64,000 nt of DNA from Crocinitomicaceae bacterium (GCA_023262855.1 JALQYQ010000030.1:1-64000); one strand, 5' to 3'. Positions 36,773-47,300 are shown, counted from the stretch's first letter. The notes: generated by a model not told the origin, from the letters alone. Made by a program: numbers and translations.

Positions 36773-38727
36773 TAGCTTAAAATTATATAGGTTATAAATG
36801 CGCCTAAATAAGCCAAGGTTCCCATGAATGCCATTTGAATCAGTGGCCATTTCCAACTTTTCGTTTCGCGCTTCACAACGGCAAGCGTAGCCATACATTG
36901 CATGGCAAATACATAGAAGACCATCAAAGATGCCCCTGATGCCAAGGTATAGACTGGAGTGCCATCAAATCGTTTTTCCGAACGCATGCGATCTATTAAT
37001 CGCTTGTTTTCACCTCCGTCTTCTTGTACAGCATAAATTGTCGCTAAGGAACCAACAAAGACTTCACGTGCAGCAAAAGAGGTAATCAATGAAATTCCAA
37101 TTTTCCAATCATAACCCAATGGTTTGATAACTGGTTCTAAACCTTTCCCCATAATGCCGATGTAGGAATTCTCTAATTTTGCAGAAGCAACAAATCGTTC
37201 CGAATCTTCATTTGACAATTTCAGTTCTTTCGCATGATTTTCAGCTTTCAAAGCTGCTTTTTCCATGCGATCACCAGGACCAAATGTTGCTAATGCCCAT
37301 AGAATGATTGAAATGGCTAAAATAACCTTTCCTGCATCCCACACAAAAACACGAACTTTTTCCCAAACCGTAATACCAACATTTCCCCAACGTGGCGATT
37401 TGTAGCTTGGTAATTCCAATAGCAAGAAGCCTTTTTCACGTGTTTTGATTAAAAGTTTCAATAAGGCTGCAATCAACAAAGCTGCAACTAATCCAAGTGA
37501 ATATAACCCAAATAGAACAAGCCCTTGTAAATTCAAGAAACCAAATACAGTCTGTTTTGGAATGACTAAAGCAATTAATAGCGTATAAACTGGAATTCGC
37601 GCACTACAACTCATAAGTGGCGCCACAAGAATGGTAATCATTCGTTCTTTCCAATCGGAAATTGTGCGCGTTGCCATAACTCCTGGAATCGCACAAGCAA
37701 CACTTGAAAGTAAAGGAACAACACTCTTTCCATTCAATCCAAGTGGACGCATGATTCGATCCATGATAAACACAACACGTGCTAAATAGCCAGATTCTTC
37801 CAGCAAAGCAATGAAGAAAAACAACAAGGCGATTTGAGGAATAAAAACCAATACACCACCAATACCAGGAACAATTCCCTGACTAATTAAATCTGAAAAT
37901 AATCCTGTTGGCAATTCTTGACTCAACCATGCACTAAAATCTGCGAAAATGCCATCAATGAAATCCATTGGATAAGCAGCAAAAGCAAAAATGAATTGGA
38001 AAATAATCATTAGGATGGCTCCAAAGATCAAATAACCAAAAATCGGATGCACTAGAATACGATCTAGTTTATTAGAAGATGCTTCTGTTTTCGCCGTACT
38101 TGTTGTTTGAACGCGTTTTAAAACATCGTTAATTAAGGTATAACGTTCTGTCGCTTCAATTTCTTGACCTTTTGAATCATCTAACGAACAAATTTTGGCG
38201 GAAGTATAAAAACGATCGGTATGTTTTTCTTTCGAAATGGATTGAATTTCCTGTATTAAACGATCTTTTCCAAGGCCAACACGAGCTGTTGTTTCAACAA
38301 TTTTTGCTACCGGAAATGCAGTTGCAAGAGCTGTCAAATCGATTGATTTACCATTCTTCTTTGCCAAATCGGCCATGTTTAACACAAGAATTACAGGCAC
38401 TTGCAAATCATACACTTGTGTAAACAAAAAGAGATTGCGTTCTAAATTTGATTCATCCGCAACAACAATCGCTAAATCTGGAAAATCAGGATGCTCTTCG
38501 TTTTTCAAGACGTCATACACCACTTGTTCATCTTTCGAACGTGGATAAATACTATACGTTCCTGGAAAATCAACCAACGTGTGTTCTTCATTGTTGAGCG
38601 TGAAAACACCAAATTTTTTGTCAACGGTAACGCCCGGAAAATTGCCCACTTGTTGACGCAAACCTGTCAACATATTGAAGACGGAACTTTTACCAGTATT
38701 GGGATTTCCTAGAAGCGCAATTTTCAT
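36772..38727 (-). CDS. feoB: Ferrous iron transport protein B
   Basis: A 651-aa inner-membrane Fe(II) transporter with an N-terminal G domain. G1 is GNPNTGKS (7-14), G2/G3 include FPGVTVDKKFG and DFPGTYS, and G4 is NMAD. The membrane part carries the characteristic gate segments SSVACAIPGVMATR and SCSARIPVYTLLIALVIP. A later SFAAREVFVGSLATIYAVQ block follows. The length is slightly under the usual 700 or so, consistent with a short spacer between the G domain and the transmembrane region. It sits between feoA (9 bases upstream) and the small Cys-rich gene. Iron control through a Fur-like site upstream of feoA is likely. Confidence 0.96.
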   Translation of the reverse strand: MKIALLGNPNTGKSSVFNMLTGLRQQVGNFPGVTVDKKFGVFTLNNEEHTLVDFPGTYSIYPRSKDEQVVYDVLKNEEHPDFPDLAIVVADESNLERNLFLFTQVYDLQVPVILVLNMADLAKKNGKSIDLTALATAFPVAKIVETTARVGLGKDRLIQEIQSISKEKHTDRFYTSAKICSLDDSKGQEIEATERYTLINDVLKRVQTTSTAKTEASSNKLDRILVHPIFGYLIFGAILMIIFQFIFAFAAYPMDFIDGIFADFSAWLSQELPTGLFSDLISQGIVPGIGGVLVFIPQIALLFFFIALLEESGYLARVVFIMDRIMRPLGLNGKSVVPLLSSVACAIPGVMATRTISDWKERMITILVAPLMSCSARIPVYTLLIALVIPKQTVFGFLNLQGLVLFGLYSLGLVAALLIAALLKLLIKTREKGFLLLELPSYKSPRWGNVGITVWEKVRVFVWDAGKVILAISIILWALATFGPGDRMEKAALKAENHAKELKLSNEDSERFVASAKLENSYIGIMGKGLEPVIKPLGYDWKIGISLITSFAAREVFVGSLATIYAVQEDGGENKRLIDRMRSEKRFDGTPVYTLASGASLMVFYVFAMQCMATLAVVKRETKSWKWPLIQMAFMGTLAYLGAFITYIILS

Positions 38728-38736
38728 GGTATAAAA

Positions 38737-38985
38737 TTAGGCAAAAACTTCCGAACCAATTGATTCGTTGACCTGAATTAATCCCGCTTCGTCAAGGCGC
38801 AATGAAAGCACATAACCATGAACATCAATGGCTATTGGATCACCAAAGGGCGCACGAAAAAGAACACGAATTTCCTTTCCGGCAATAAGACCCATTTCCA
38901 TTAATTTCGGTTTCAAGGCAGAATCTTGAATGGAAGCAACAGTAACTAACTGTCCAGGTTTTATGATCGATAATGCTTTGCTCAT
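38737..38985 (-). CDS. feoA: Ferrous iron transport protein A
   Basis: An 82-aa cytoplasmic SH3-like protein that assists FeoB. Typical features are the opening LSIIKPGQLVTVASI, LKPKLMEMGLIAGKEIRVLFRAPFGDPIAIDV in the middle and the LSLRLDEAGLI end. The first gene of the feoA-feoB-Cys-rich operon. A TAnnTTTG-like element lies just upstream of the start, with a Fur-like palindrome about 60 bases upstream. Confidence 0.94.
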   Translation of the reverse strand: MSKALSIIKPGQLVTVASIQDSALKPKLMEMGLIAGKEIRVLFRAPFGDPIAIDVHGYVLSLRLDEAGLIQVNESIGSEVFA

Positions 38986-38996
38986 AATTTAGTGAG

Positions 38997-39004
38997 CAAA
39001 AATA
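38997..39004 (-). promoter_or_regulatory. Possible -7 element of the feo operon
   Basis: TATTTTTG on the - strand fits TAnnTTTG exactly. The predicted transcript start would be only ~5 bases before the feoA ATG, so the mRNA would be almost leaderless. No good -33 element is seen. Confidence 0.35.
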
Positions 39005-39044
39005 GCAGTTTTCAGGAAGTTTATCAGTACCTCTTTTGTGGTAT

Positions 39045-39061
39045 TTTAGAATGATTCTAAA
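39045..39061. promoter_or_regulatory. Fur-family-like operator upstream of feoA
   Basis: TTTAGAATGATTCTAAA is a perfect 8-1-8 palindrome in the 82-base gap between the aspartate kinase end and feoA. Its core TTAGAAT-G-ATTCTAA agrees with the 7-1-7 Fur/PerR box pattern (TTATAATnATTATAA) at 12 of 14 arm positions. Location ahead of an iron-uptake operon supports an iron-responsive operator. It is centred about 60 bases upstream of the candidate transcript start, further than a classical repressor site. Confidence 0.5.
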
Positions 39062-39067
39062 GAAATT

Positions 39068-40342
39068 TTATCCTTTGTCTTTCATGACCAAACGTGCAGT
39101 TTGACGCGTTTTTTGTTCCAGCAAAATATCTTTGTTATCTGTTACTCTATCAAGCGTTTCTTGATCATAATGACGAATTGTTACCAGCTCCAAACCTTCA
39201 TTGTATTTCACAATGTAAGTGTCTTTGAATAATTCGATAATGTGTTCAGGATTGACTTTGCTGCGGTCTAACAAAATTGAAAAATCCAAAGCTGAATTTT
39301 GCATCAAGTTAATTTTGGCATTGATGCTCGACAAACGGTTGAAAATATCACTTAAATTTTCCTCAACAATAAACGAAAAATCCTTTGTTGTAAACGAGAA
39401 CAACACTTGATCCATTTTAAAAATAAAGGAAGGAATCAAATGATCTTTAGCCGTTGAAGCTTGAATGGTTGTACCTTCAGCTTGTGGATTAATGAAGGAT
39501 TTAACATACAAGGGAATTCCTTTATTCTGAAGTGGCTTGATTGTTTTTGGGTGAATAACCGAAGCGCCATAATAAGATAACTCAATCGCCTCTTTGAACG
39601 AAATGCTATCCAATTTAATTGTGTTATCAAACCATTTTGGATCGGCATTCAACATTCCAGGAACATCTTTCCAAATCGTTACACTCTCTGCATCTGTGCA
39701 ATAAGCAAAAATTCCAGCTGTATAATCTGATCCTTCACGACCCAAGGTTGTTGTGAATCCTTCAGCAGTATGACCAATAAATCCTTGAGTTACTTGGATA
39801 TCAAAATCTTTGAAAACAGGCAAGAAACGCGTATTAATTAATTCTTCTGTTTTCGCCCAATCAACATTTCCTTCTTGGTAGAGATTGTTTGTTCGTATCA
39901 GTTTACGAGCATCTGCCCAACCAGCTGAATGGCCTTTTTCAAATAAAAATGCTGCTAAAATGTGTGAAGAAATTACCTCTCCTAAACTCACAATTTGATC
40001 ATATTCAAAGCTGTAATTATCCGAAAATGTTTCCGTGAAACGATCGCGGAGTTTTTCAAAAATATCCTCAATGGAATTGTAAATTGCATAGTGTTTTTCA
40101 AGAAACAATTCACCCAATAATTTGATGTGAAAATCATACAAATCATCCACCAATGCCATGTACATTTTACGATCGCGATTAGCTGAAGCTTTTACAACTT
40201 CTTCCAATTTATTTGTTGTTTTACCCATTGCAGAAACTACAACGGTAATCTTTTCTCCATCAAACAAAGAAAGGATATCTGAAACATTGCGAACAGCATT
40301 AGCGTCTTTCACTGAAGCACCACCAAATTTGAAAACTTTCAT
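39068..40342 (-). CDS. Aspartate kinase (monofunctional)
   Basis: A 424-aa kinase that phosphorylates aspartate at the entry to lysine, threonine and methionine synthesis. The amino-acid-kinase domain begins MKVFKFGGASVKDANAV, with VVVSAMGKTTN, FTTTLGREGSDYTAG and KDVPGMLNADPK further on. Residues ~300-424 form ACT-like regulatory segments (FSFIVEENLSDIFNRLSSI). There is no homoserine dehydrogenase domain, so it is not the fused ThrA type. Length is normal for single-function aspartokinases. The start at MKVFKFGG is standard. Its stop is just 7 bases from the Fur-like palindrome that precedes feoA on the same strand, so feo transcripts may also arise by read-through. Confidence 0.92.
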   Translation of the reverse strand: MKVFKFGGASVKDANAVRNVSDILSLFDGEKITVVVSAMGKTTNKLEEVVKASANRDRKMYMALVDDLYDFHIKLLGELFLEKHYAIYNSIEDIFEKLRDRFTETFSDNYSFEYDQIVSLGEVISSHILAAFLFEKGHSAGWADARKLIRTNNLYQEGNVDWAKTEELINTRFLPVFKDFDIQVTQGFIGHTAEGFTTTLGREGSDYTAGIFAYCTDAESVTIWKDVPGMLNADPKWFDNTIKLDSISFKEAIELSYYGASVIHPKTIKPLQNKGIPLYVKSFINPQAEGTTIQASTAKDHLIPSFIFKMDQVLFSFTTKDFSFIVEENLSDIFNRLSSINAKINLMQNSALDFSILLDRSKVNPEHIIELFKDTYIVKYNEGLELVTIRHYDQETLDRVTDNKDILLEQKTRQTARLVMKDKG

Positions 40343-40485
40343 GAACTCGATTTTTTGGTAAAATTAGTAATTATACTAGAGTTAAATCGTTCATTTTATC
40401 AATGATTAAAAGTGAATAAGTGAAATTTTAATTTCGGTATTATAGCGTAAAATATTGTTTCTTTGGAGGACTTAAAACACATAAG

Positions 40486-42720
40486 ATGCGCTTAGTAGTT
40501 TTTTTGCTTTCAGTGGTATTTGCTAACACAATTACGAGTGTTAACGCCCAAGAGTACCCAGATTTTAGTTTTTACCGTGTAGATAAACACGGGGAAACAG
40601 GCCAAATCGAAAAATACAAACGATTAGAGTTTGCGTTTAAATTACCAAGCGTGCTAACAACAAGGGTGGAAAATTTTTTCATTGGAGCAAAATCGGGAAT
40701 TAATCCCTTCGATCCAAATCAACTTGACTTTCGAGTGCATTTTACTTCACCAACTGGTGAAAAAATAACTTGTTACGGATTTTATTACCAAGCTTTTAAA
40801 CCTGTTTTAAGAACGGCAGGTCTTGATCCTTCCAAGTATGTAAATGAATTTCGTGCGGACACCACCAATTTTCCATGGCGTGTTCGTTTTGCACCAAATC
40901 TTGAAGGCACTTGGAAAATGGATGTAGAAGTGATACAAGCTGATAAAACGTATCAATTATTGTCTGGAATGGAGTTCGCTTGCATCAAATCAGATCACAA
41001 AGGTTATCTAATGATTTCTTCAACGGGAACAGATCAAGATCGTTGGATGTATTACAGTGAAACCAAAGAGCCATTTTTTGCAGTCACAAACAACATTTCA
41101 AGTGCCGGAGCTTGCACGTATTTGCCATCACAAGTGAACAGACATGTTCAAGGATTGAAAGAGCTGATTGCAGCGGGTGGAAATTTTACTCGTTTTGAAT
41201 TAGCAGGTCAAGCAGCATTACCAGATTGGCCAATTCATGATAATTACATGGGTAAAATGGATGAAATGATGGGTTTTGATCGCATGTTGGAGGAATGTGA
41301 AAAGAATGGTGTTTATTTTACCTTATTTCGTCACCATGTTGAAGTGAGCGATTTGAATGAATGGGACCCGATAAAATGGTCAACAAATCCGTACAGAATT
41401 GCGTTTGATTTGAAATCGGTGGAGGAGTACTTTACGAATGAAGAAGTATTAAAATGGCAACGAAACAATTTGAGATATTTATTTGCTCGCTGGGGATATA
41501 GTCCAAATATGGCGTTTTATAGTTATTCTGAAGTGGATCGTTGGTATTCAAAGTTGATGGCGGATAATGAGGATGGAGCTGATTTTAAAGATGGCGGAAC
41601 AATGTCTGAAGAGGAAGCTGCTTCGATGCTGATAAAATGGATTGCCGATCAACAACAGTTCATCGATTCAGCGCTCAACAAGCATACGCTATTCGTTCAT
41701 TCTCATGCGACTCCGTACGACCGCGAATTGAAAGGTAAAGGAGGATTTTTTGAATTGTCTGATGTTGTTGCACTGCACAGTTATGGAGAAACGAAAGACA
41801 TCAACTACAAAAAGAGATACGATCAAGTTGAGAAATTCTGGGAGAAATACCACAAGCCTGTGATGATGGAAGAAATGGGACCAAGCAAAATCGCGATGTA
41901 TTGTTGCTCGGGAATTGAATACCACAACAGCATTTGGTCAACCGCAATGATGGGTGATTTTGGAACTGGAATGGATTGGTGGTGGGACGGTGGAATACAC
42001 GATTTCGGCTATTATAAGGATTTGAAACCATTGGCGCAGTTTTTTGAAGGTGTTGATTTGCGAAGTGGTCAGTTTCAACCTCAAAAATGGGAAAACAATG
42101 AATTGGCGGTTGATGGATCCGAGTTTGCACGTAAAAATCGCTTAATTGAAAATTTTGCGTTGGTGAACGAATCCAAAGATCAAGTTGTTGGTTGGGTGCA
42201 TAATGCAAGTTATTATTGGCGCAATTTAGGACAAACAAACGAGTGCATGAATCATTTAATTACCAGTACAACAGCTGAAAGCAAACCATGTTATTTTGCT
42301 GTCGATAAAGATGGTTTTCCGTATGATTTCAATGAGTATGCATGTATTCCTAGAGTTTACAATGATGTGTACCATCATGAAGCAGTGACTGGATTTGAAG
42401 GATTTACAGACAATTATTCCAAAGAAGGCGCGCAAGCAATTAATTATGAAACGGATGGCCTTAGTTTTGAAATAAGTGGATTGAAAAAATCAACCATGAA
42501 ACTATTTAAAAGCAATCGTCATTGGTATAAAATTGAGTTTTATTCAACTGTAGCTGGCGAAAACACACAAGTTCCAGTAGCAACTTTCACGCAAATTCTA
42601 ATGACTTCAAACTCTGGGAAATTATCTCCAATTGCTCCAACAATGGATGGTGCACATCCAGATTATTCGTACAAAATTGTTTACTTGGGATATAAAAAAG
42701 AGGAAGAAGTAAAACCTTAA
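40486..42720 (+). CDS. Exported glycoside-hydrolase-like protein with DUF5060-type N-terminal domain
   Basis: A 744-aa exported protein with a signal peptide of ~21 residues (VNA/Q). Residues ~25-165 look like the DUF5060 beta-sandwich (EYPDFSFYRVDKHGETGQIE, then DTTNFPWRVRFAPNLEGTWKM). Residues ~190-530 form a TIM-barrel hydrolase resembling family 5/clan A enzymes. YSYSEVDRWY carries a Glu (349) suited as acid/base, and KPVMMEEMGPS carries Glu462/463 suited as nucleophile, with WDPIKW and DWWWDGGIHDFGYY also present. The C-terminal ~200 residues are beta-rich. No T9SS sorting domain is visible. The polysaccharide substrate is unknown. It overlaps the end of convergent gpsA by 4 bases. A GGAGG lies 18 bases before the ATG, too distant to be decisive. 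Confidence 0.78.
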   Translation: MRLVVFLLSVVFANTITSVNAQEYPDFSFYRVDKHGETGQIEKYKRLEFAFKLPSVLTTRVENFFIGAKSGINPFDPNQLDFRVHFTSPTGEKITCYGFYYQAFKPVLRTAGLDPSKYVNEFRADTTNFPWRVRFAPNLEGTWKMDVEVIQADKTYQLLSGMEFACIKSDHKGYLMISSTGTDQDRWMYYSETKEPFFAVTNNISSAGACTYLPSQVNRHVQGLKELIAAGGNFTRFELAGQAALPDWPIHDNYMGKMDEMMGFDRMLEECEKNGVYFTLFRHHVEVSDLNEWDPIKWSTNPYRIAFDLKSVEEYFTNEEVLKWQRNNLRYLFARWGYSPNMAFYSYSEVDRWYSKLMADNEDGADFKDGGTMSEEEAASMLIKWIADQQQFIDSALNKHTLFVHSHATPYDRELKGKGGFFELSDVVALHSYGETKDINYKKRYDQVEKFWEKYHKPVMMEEMGPSKIAMYCCSGIEYHNSIWSTAMMGDFGTGMDWWWDGGIHDFGYYKDLKPLAQFFEGVDLRSGQFQPQKWENNELAVDGSEFARKNRLIENFALVNESKDQVVGWVHNASYYWRNLGQTNECMNHLITSTTAESKPCYFAVDKDGFPYDFNEYACIPRVYNDVYHHEAVTGFEGFTDNYSKEGAQAINYETDGLSFEISGLKKSTMKLFKSNRHWYKIEFYSTVAGENTQVPVATFTQILMTSNSGKLSPIAPTMDGAHPDYSYKIVYLGYKKEEEVKP

Positions 42721-43715
42721 CTCAGTTTGTCTGTTAAAATGCGCATTTCAATGACTGGAGAGATGCGCTCATACAAAATATTGTAAACCGCTTCTACAAT
42801 CGGCATTTCGACTTGAAATTTCTTGTTGATTTCCATCACGCATTTTGTCGCGTAATAACCCTCAGCGATCATATCCATTTCCAGCTGAGCAGTTTTTACG
42901 GAATAACCTTTACCAATCATGTAGCCGAATGTGCGATTGCGCGAAAATTGAGAATATGCCGTTACCAATAAATCTCCCAAGTAGGCACTAGATTTCACAT
43001 CGCGGTGAATTGGACTTACTTCATCGATAAAGTTTTCAATTTCCTGAATAGCGTTAGAAATCAGTACGGCCTGAAAATTATCACCATAACCCAAACCAGA
43101 ACAAATTCCTGATGCGAGCGCATATACATTTTTCAAAACGGCTGAAAGCTCAGTACCAAACAAGTCATCCGAAACGGTCGTTTTGATGTAGCGACAAGCC
43201 AATAATTCAGCCATTTCTTCCGCAATTTCCTCGTCTTGTCCAGCAATTGTTAAGTACGATAAACGTTCTAGCGCTACTTCTTCTGCATGACACGGTCCAC
43301 AGATAATTCCAATGTTATCGTATGGAGTTCCGAATGTTTTATGAATAAAGCGAGCAGGAATTGCGTTGTATTCTGGAATAATTCCCTTCACGGCTGAAAA
43401 GACGATTTTGTCCTTCATAACATCCTTAGGGAAATTCTCAAAAATCTTGGTTAAAAAAGCAGATGGATTAGCGATTATCACAATGTCAGCTGGACGAATA
43501 ATCTCTTCTAAATCTGTGCTAACATTGATTTTATTTAAATCGAATTCAACAGATTGAAGGTAATTTGGATTGTGACGATACTTCAAAATATGAGCTACAG
43601 CTCCTTCATTACGCATCCACCAATTCACAGAAGACAAATTGTTGCACAAAATCTTCACCAAAGCAGTAGCCCAGCTTCCACCTCCGATAACGGCTATTTT
43701 TTTTGAATCTTCCAT
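42717..43715 (-). CDS. gpsA: Glycerol-3-phosphate dehydrogenase [NAD(P)+]
   Basis: A 332-aa cytosolic enzyme making sn-glycerol 3-phosphate from dihydroxyacetone phosphate for phospholipid synthesis. The nucleotide-binding motif is GGGSWATALVK at residues 10-20, followed by VIIANPSAFL. The conserved segments KGIIPEYNAIPARFI, ICGPCHAEEVA and the catalytic-lysine region AVLKNVYALASGICSGLGYGDN are present, with the C-terminal KSSAYLGDLLVTAYSQFSRNR. I prefer the ATG at 43713-43715 (MEDSKKIAVIGGG). An ATG 24 bases upstream is in frame, but a TACATTTG promoter-like element at 43728-43735 would lie downstream of it. The stop overlaps the stop of the convergent hydrolase gene. Confidence 0.94.
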   Translation of the reverse strand: MEDSKKIAVIGGGSWATALVKILCNNLSSVNWWMRNEGAVAHILKYRHNPNYLQSVEFDLNKINVSTDLEEIIRPADIVIIANPSAFLTKIFENFPKDVMKDKIVFSAVKGIIPEYNAIPARFIHKTFGTPYDNIGIICGPCHAEEVALERLSYLTIAGQDEEIAEEMAELLACRYIKTTVSDDLFGTELSAVLKNVYALASGICSGLGYGDNFQAVLISNAIQEIENFIDEVSPIHRDVKSSAYLGDLLVTAYSQFSRNRTFGYMIGKGYSVKTAQLEMDMIAEGYYATKCVMEINKKFQVEMPIVEAVYNILYERISPVIEMRILTDKLS

Positions 43716-43930
43716 TCCCTTCTGAGACAAATGTATCAATTTATTTGAATTTTTGATTTGGAAAATCGACGAAGGACTGATTCTGTTCGATTGACAAAAT
43801 CATAAAATACTGAAAATCAGTTGCATCAGTTTTTTTCTTGACATAAATCAGTTTTTCTGCTAATTGAACTCATTTTTTCAGCCTCTTCCAATCTTCAACT
43901 TTGCCCTATTACTTTAAAACAGAAACATTT

Positions 43931-44221
43931 ATGGAAGTTAAAGCACAACCACAGAATAAATTTGATCGCTTAATCAATGATTCAGAATTCAACCGATTTG
44001 GATTGATTTGTGTAATCCTTACCATCGTAGGATGTTTGGGAGGAATTGCAGTTGGTCTTGGAGCTATCAACAATGTTGCAGCTCTTACAGCAGTAATTGT
44101 TCCAACGATGGCAACATTGAGTTTATTATTAGCTGTTTCTCCAATGCGTTGGATTATGACAGCGGCAACAGTGTCTGTGAGTCTTGACTTGATTTTGATT
44201 CTGTATTATACTTTGGCGTAA
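43931..44221 (+). CDS. Small three-helix membrane protein, unknown function
   Basis: A 96-aa protein beginning MEVKAQPQNKFDRLINDSEF, a polar cytosolic start. Three hydrophobic segments follow at ~30-52 (FGLICVILTIVGCLGGIAVG), ~55-75 (VAALTAVIVPTMATLSLLLA) and ~78-96 (WIMTAATVSVSLDLILILYY). I chose the ATG at 43931 rather than the upstream TTG at 43901. No named family is recognised. It is a single gene ended by its own strong terminator. The 215-base gap before it (43716-43930) contains the gpsA upstream region and no other feature I can identify. Confidence 0.7.
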   Translation: MEVKAQPQNKFDRLINDSEFNRFGLICVILTIVGCLGGIAVGLGAINNVAALTAVIVPTMATLSLLLAVSPMRWIMTAATVSVSLDLILILYYTLA

Positions 44222-44282
44222 TTCTCCAACATAACGTACATCATTTTTGTCAAACGAGACAAAATGGTTTTCTCAAATCGAG

Positions 44283-44313
44283 CCGGACGTTCTCTCAAGC
44301 GTCCGGTTTTTTT
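44283..44313 (+). terminator. Rho-independent terminator of the small membrane-protein gene
   Basis: A 7-bp GC-rich stem (CCGGACG at 44283-44289 with CGTCCGG at 44300-44306), a 10-base loop and seven T bases. The T run reaches the stop codon of the convergent histidine kinase at 44312. Confidence 0.9.
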
Positions 44314-47300
44314 ATGCTTGAACAATTGGTAATTCTACAATAAATGTCGTTCCTTGCGGTTGATTTGCCTCAAAATAAATGAGACCATTGTGATTATCAA
44401 TGATTTGTTTCACCATCGCTAATCCAAGTCCTGTTCCTGTAGATTTTGTGGTGAAATAAGGGACAAAGATATTCATGCGTTTGTCATCTGGAATGCCGCT
44501 TCCATTATCTGAAATGCGAATGCGCACATTGTTTTCAAGTTGATCAATCGAAACCACGATGTGACCTTGACGTTCTTCAGGAATCGCTTGAATGGCATTT
44601 TTTATCAAGTTGTTGAATGTGCGCACCATCTGATCTTTGTCCGCAAAAACCATTGCTTTATCCAATTCTTTCTTCCAAACAAATGTGCAATTCACCTCGT
44701 CTTTAAACACTTCAATGACATTTTCGATGACGGGAATAATATCCATTGCTATTTCATCTGGACGAGGCATCTTGGCAAAATTCGAAAACTCATTGGCAAT
44801 TTTGGTTAAAGCATCAATTTGTTCAATAATCGAATTCGCTACTTTTTGTACTTTTTGCTCCGCATTCGGATCGTTTGGATCATACACACGCAACAATTGC
44901 TGAATGCTCAATTTCATTGGTGTAAGCGGGTTTTTTATCTCGTGGGCAACCTGTTTCGCCATTTCACGCCAGGCCGATTCACGTTCACTTTGCGCCAATT
45001 GCTGAGCCGTAAATTCTAATTCCTCTAATTTCTGATTGTAGTCTTTTACCAAGGCACCAATTTCATCATCCTTGTCATACGAAATTTGTTGGTTGTGTTT
45101 CCCAAAGCGGATATTCGCAAAATTCTCTTGAAGCAAACGCAAAGGCGCTGTTACCCAATTGGAAATAAAAATCGCCAATACAATGGAAATTGCAAGCAAG
45201 AGCATGAAGACATTGATAATGGCAACCAAGAATTGTTGAATCTGATTTTCAATTTCATCCTGTTGACCAAAATGTTGCAGATTGATATACCCCAACAAAC
45301 CTCCGTCATGACTGTAAAATGGTAAATAGGCAGATGCATAGCGCAATTCTCCGATTTGTTCATCATGAACATATTCACTTTTGCTTTCTAGCTTCAAAGC
45401 TTTATAAGCTTCTGGATTGATTTGTTCACTTAAAAGCCCGTAATTAAATACTTTTGGACGCGAACTTGCCAACATGAATCCTTTTTTGTCGTACAAATTG
45501 ATGTCTGTAACAAATACCTTGGAAAACTTAGCCAATAATGCTTCCGTATAATTTCCATTGCGCGTTACACTCAACGAATTTTCGCCACCAAGTTTTCCGC
45601 GTAATTCAAGTTCAACCGAACTCAATTTCTCACGAATCACATGATCTGTAAATTCACTGTATTGATTTTTCACGAAAACACCGCTTCCCCAACCAAAGGC
45701 GAGCAATGAAACGAAAACCAAGCCAATCAATACCAATTGAATTTTTACCGCTAAACTCAGTGTGCGTTTGAAAAAAGGCGTGTAATTGAATTGGAATAAA
45801 AAAGGAATCAACAGAATCCCGTAGAAACTGAATAAATACGAAAAGGAAGTGATGAGTTCAACCCAAGTAACATTTTTTGCTGAAAGTACAATTAAATCAC
45901 GTTTCGACTTTTGCAGCACGTAATGATTGTAGCCATCGTAATCGTAATAATTTTTGCTCGTTTTTTTCCACTTTTTAATTGGCTTTGAACTGGAAGGAAA
46001 ATCAAATTTCCCATAGTGATTGACCAATTTTCGATTGTGGTATTTTGCAATGGAGTAATTTTCTAGTGAAGCAAAAACTTGTGCTTTTTCGGAAATTAAT
46101 AAGCGCGGAAATCCAATTCCTTCAGGAATTTTCTTTGATTTTAGGGTACAATACAACAGTGCTTTTGTTGAATCATTTTCGGTAATTGGAAGACGAACGA
46201 TGTAACTGTATTGCCCAGTATTGTCGCTGATGAAATGCATGTTTGGATCAATTTCAGTAACAACACCATGATTTTGAATGATCTCATCATAATCGTCAAT
46301 TTCGTTGTTTTGTACATTTCCAACGTCAATCAAGGAAGTTCCACACGTATCAAATAAGTTAAAATTGATGTCGTAACGTTCCCAAAAACCATTGAAAATA
46401 CGGCGTTCCATTCCTGCTTCGAAGTCCGAGGTTTTAATATTTCCTGGCGAATGAATGATGTTTTGAATGATTTTATCCGAGTTGATTTTGTCGTGCAACA
46501 TCGAAAATTCAACTTCCGTCACAATGTCTTGTTCAGTAGCTAGTTGATTGGCAAATAATTCACGTTCACTTTTCTCTTTGCGCTGATTGAATTCTGATAA
46601 ATTAATTGCCGAAATAGCTGAAAACAGAAAAAGAAAGGTAATTCCCATTCCAAGTTGAACGGATTTCCCCGGACGAAAAATGAAATAGAGTAGAAGACTA
46701 TTGTAAACCAATGGAAACAGAGCTCCTACAAATAAATGATGTCCCCAAAAATTCTCGTAGCAGAAATAAATGCCACTGAAAACAATGGTCGTAGCTGTTA
46801 CTACAAGTTGTGAAAAACCAATGCGTTTCGCGGTGCGCCCAAGTTCAAGACTTAAAATGTAAAAGCTATAGAACAATGCGCCAATGCTCACAATTCCAAG
46901 AATTGAATAGAAATTCAAACTGAACAAACGCTCAATCGTGAGTGGAATAGAAGAGTTTTCAATTAAACCTTTACTTAAATAAACAATCAATGCCCAGAAC
47001 AACGGATTGATGACATAAAAGAACAAGAATGGCCATTTCCAACGTGCTGAAAACGTGCGATATTCTAAAAAGCGTTTGAGGCTAAAAGTGAGGTAAACAA
47101 GCAAGATGCAGTTGAACAGGTATTCAAAAAAGTTAGGCAACCATTCATTTGTTCCGTACAATGTCGCTTGAAAAGCTTGCGTCTCGCTCATGTAGCCAAA
47201 CCAATTGAATTTCAAGCTCAGAACACGAATGATGACAAGCGAAAAAGGAATGATCCAAGACCATTTTTTGTTCGCAAAAAAGCGCGTTTTGTAGAGTGCA

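Noticed and set aside
36773-36898. A longer start for the small Cys-rich protein downstream of feoB
   Set aside because: The extension is the end of feoB read in another frame. The ATG overlapping the feoB stop gives the normal short family member.
41801-42238. A 145-codon open frame on the - strand
   Set aside because: It lies wholly inside the hydrolase gene on the other strand and has the composition of an antisense shadow (many His, Gln and Asn from reversed codons).
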